From positions 1,860,001 through 1,924,000 of the forward strand of contig NZ_CP048021.1 in NCBI RefSeq assembly GCF_010092505.1: a DNA stretch of 64,000 nt. The letters run 5' to 3'. Every line of letters starts with the position of its first letter. Within the stretch, counting starts at the first letter, position 1. The position numbers and the translations under genes were made by a program. The DNA comes from Virgibacillus sp. MSP4-1. Its GTDB lineage: Bacteria; Bacillota; Bacilli; Bacillales; Alkalibacillaceae. The notes below the pieces were generated by a model. It searched no databases and was not told the origin of the DNA. It saw only the letters and a list, made by a program, of their open reading frames with translations. Of the stretch, positions 62,879-64,000 are shown piece by piece.

Positions 62879-64000
62879 ATGAGTCAATTAACAGGGATTG
62901 CGGCTTCTAATGGGATTGCCATTGCAAAGGCTTACCTGTTAGAAACACCTGACCTTACATTTGAGACAAAAAAGGATCAGAATCCGGATGAGGAGATTCA
63001 ACGATTAGAAGCCGCAATTGATAAATCAAAATCAGAGCTGGAAAAGATTAAAGCTCATGCCAAGGAAAAAATGGGTGATGAACATGCTGAAATATTTTCT
63101 GCTCACCTATTGGTTTTAGATGATCCTGAGCTAATCCAGCCAATGGAAGATAAAATCAAATCAGATCAGGTAAACGCTGAGGCTGCCCTGAATGAAACCG
63201 CTAATATGTTTATCACGATGTTTGAAAACATGGATAACGAATATATGCGGGAGCGCGCAGCTGACATCCGTGACGTTACCAAACGAATCCTGGCTCATTT
63301 ATTAGAAAGACCATTTCCCAACCCAGCCTTAATTGATGAGGAGGTAGTTGTGGTTGCCCAGGATTTAACTCCATCCGATACTGCCCAGTTAAACAAGCAG
63401 TTTGTCAAAGGGTTTACAACCGATATTGGAGGACGTACGTCACACTCCGCCATCATGGCAAGATCTCTGGAGATTCCTGCTGTAGTTGGCGCAAAGGAAG
63501 TTACCCAAACCATTAATGATGGAGATATGGTTATTATTGACGGGTTGGACGGAACCGTTCTGGTAAATCCTGATGATAGCGAACGAAAAGCCTATGAACA
63601 AAAGCAGACACAGTTTGAAGAGCAAAAAGCAGAATGGGCCAAATTAAAAGATGAACCTTCTGTAACTGCTGATGATAAGCGTGTCGAACTCGTTGCCAAT
63701 ATTGGAACTCCTGATGATGTAGAAGGTGTTCTGCGTAATGGCGGCGAGGGTGTAGGTCTTTACCGTACCGAATTTCTTTATATGGGTAAAAGCAGTCTTC
63801 CAACCGAAGAGGAGCAATATGATGCTTATAAAGCTGTTCTCGAAGGTGTAGGCAGTGACAAACCTGTCGTTGTTCGTACGCTTGATATTGGTGGAGACAA
63901 AGAGCTTGATTATCTCGATTTACCTAAGGAATTAAATCCATTCTTAGGTTTCAGAGCCATCCGTTTCTGCCTGGAACGGGACGATATTTTCCGTACACAG
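62879..64000 (+). CDS. ptsI: PTS enzyme I (N-terminal part; runs off the window)
   Basis: ATG at 62879 opens a frame of 374 codons that continues past the edge. The product begins [20 protein letters not shown] and contains the active-site His in [19 protein letters not shown]-like [17 protein letters not shown], and [13 protein letters not shown] and [12 protein letters not shown] of the PEP-binding barrel. Usual length is about 570 residues, so about two thirds is present. It phosphorylates HPr from PEP. The AACCTGGGGGAG at the ptsH end provides its ribosome binding site. Confidence 0.95.
   Translation, partial: MSQLTGIAASNGIAIAKAYLLETPDLTFETKKDQNPDEEIQRLEAAIDKSKSELEKIKAHAKEKMGDEHAEIFSAHLLVLDDPELIQPMEDKIKSDQVNAEAALNETANMFITMFENMDNEYMRERAADIRDVTKRILAHLLERPFPNPALIDEEVVVVAQDLTPSDTAQLNKQFVKGFTTDIGGRTSHSAIMARSLEIPAVVGAKEVTQTINDGDMVIIDGLDGTVLVNPDDSERKAYEQKQTQFEEQKAEWAKLKDEPSVTADDKRVELVANIGTPDDVEGVLRNGGEGVGLYRTEFLYMGKSSLPTEEEQYDAYKAVLEGVGSDKPVVVRTLDIGGDKELDYLDLPKELNPFLGFRAIRFCLERDDIFRTQ

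Noticed and set aside
1-64000. Insertion sequences, prophage or rRNA/tRNA genes
   Set aside because: No transposase, integrase or phage gene, and no tRNA or rRNA sequence was recognised other than tmRNA.

Overview
The window comes from the chromosome of a low-GC, endospore-forming Gram-positive rod of the family Bacillaceae, most like the moderately halophilic Virgibacillus/Oceanobacillus/Halobacillus group. The evidence is an alpha/beta-type spore protein gene, the Bacillus-style core order secG - carboxylesterase - rnr - smpB - ssrA, strong AGGAGG-type ribosome binding sites with frequent TTG and GTG starts, acidic proteins, and intergenic repeat types that I associate with this group. Genus is inference.

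Layout. 1-2.2 kb: small accessory minus-strand genes (partial membrane protein, GNAT, DUF4362, DUF6366, a lipoprotein-like ORF). 2.4-4.2 kb: ABC-2 exporter. 4.5-10.5 kb: YdbM-like flavoprotein, PQQ-type sugar dehydrogenase lipoprotein, stress SDR, acyltransferase, SurA-like lipoprotein. 10.7-14.5 kb: petrobactin-type siderophore operon yclNOPQ behind a Fur-box promoter. 14.7-17.4 kb: GntP permease and a NifU-N/HEAT protein. 17.5-26.2 kb: a TAXI-TRAP uptake operon with its own DcuS/DctS-type kinase and regulator and a divergent DctP-type binding protein. 26.2-31.9 kb: spore protein, a Cys-less HesB-like His-tailed protein, kinase-fold protein, acyl-CoA ligase, hydrolase, DUF1836, hemolysin III. 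32 kb: decayed MNT-HEPN toxin-antitoxin module. 32.5-36.5 kb: esterase, MDR reductase and FAD dehydrogenase. 37-40.1 kb: csoR-copA-copZ copper operon. 40.5-46.4 kb: aldehyde and alcohol dehydrogenases, csaA, Ca2+/cation antiporter, guanine deaminase, aldo-keto reductase. 46.5-54.1 kb: gltD-gltB with divergent gltC. 54.2-64 kb: HpaB-type oxygenase, ssrA, smpB, a GNAT gene, rnr, esterase, secG, then ptsH and the start of ptsI.

Most unusual. (1) ssrA (tmRNA) is split in its T-loop by a 279-nt group I intron that I can fold from P1 through P9. (2) Three intergenic loci (4.4, 8.0-8.5 and 60.6-61.0 kb) carry arrays of CCTTCAT/ATGAAGG palindromes spaced 52 nt apart almost without exception; I recognise no named family. 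(3) A degenerate 21-nt-period array fills the gap between the two convergent terminators at 36.6-37.0 kb. (4) A dispersed ~30-bp element ending in CGTGATAAA occurs five times. (5) Four tandem 9-bp direct repeats and a CRE lie upstream of the TAXI-TRAP operon. (6) GC-rich hairpin elements occur at 40.2 and 52.7 kb, the latter between gltB and gltC.

Functional picture: carbon acquisition under catabolite control (CRE-like sites before the TRAP, acyl-CoA ligase and alcohol dehydrogenase genes; ptsHI at the end), metal homeostasis (Fur-type and CsoR-type sites), nitrogen assimilation (GltBDC), and ribosome rescue/RNA decay (ssrA-smpB-rnr).
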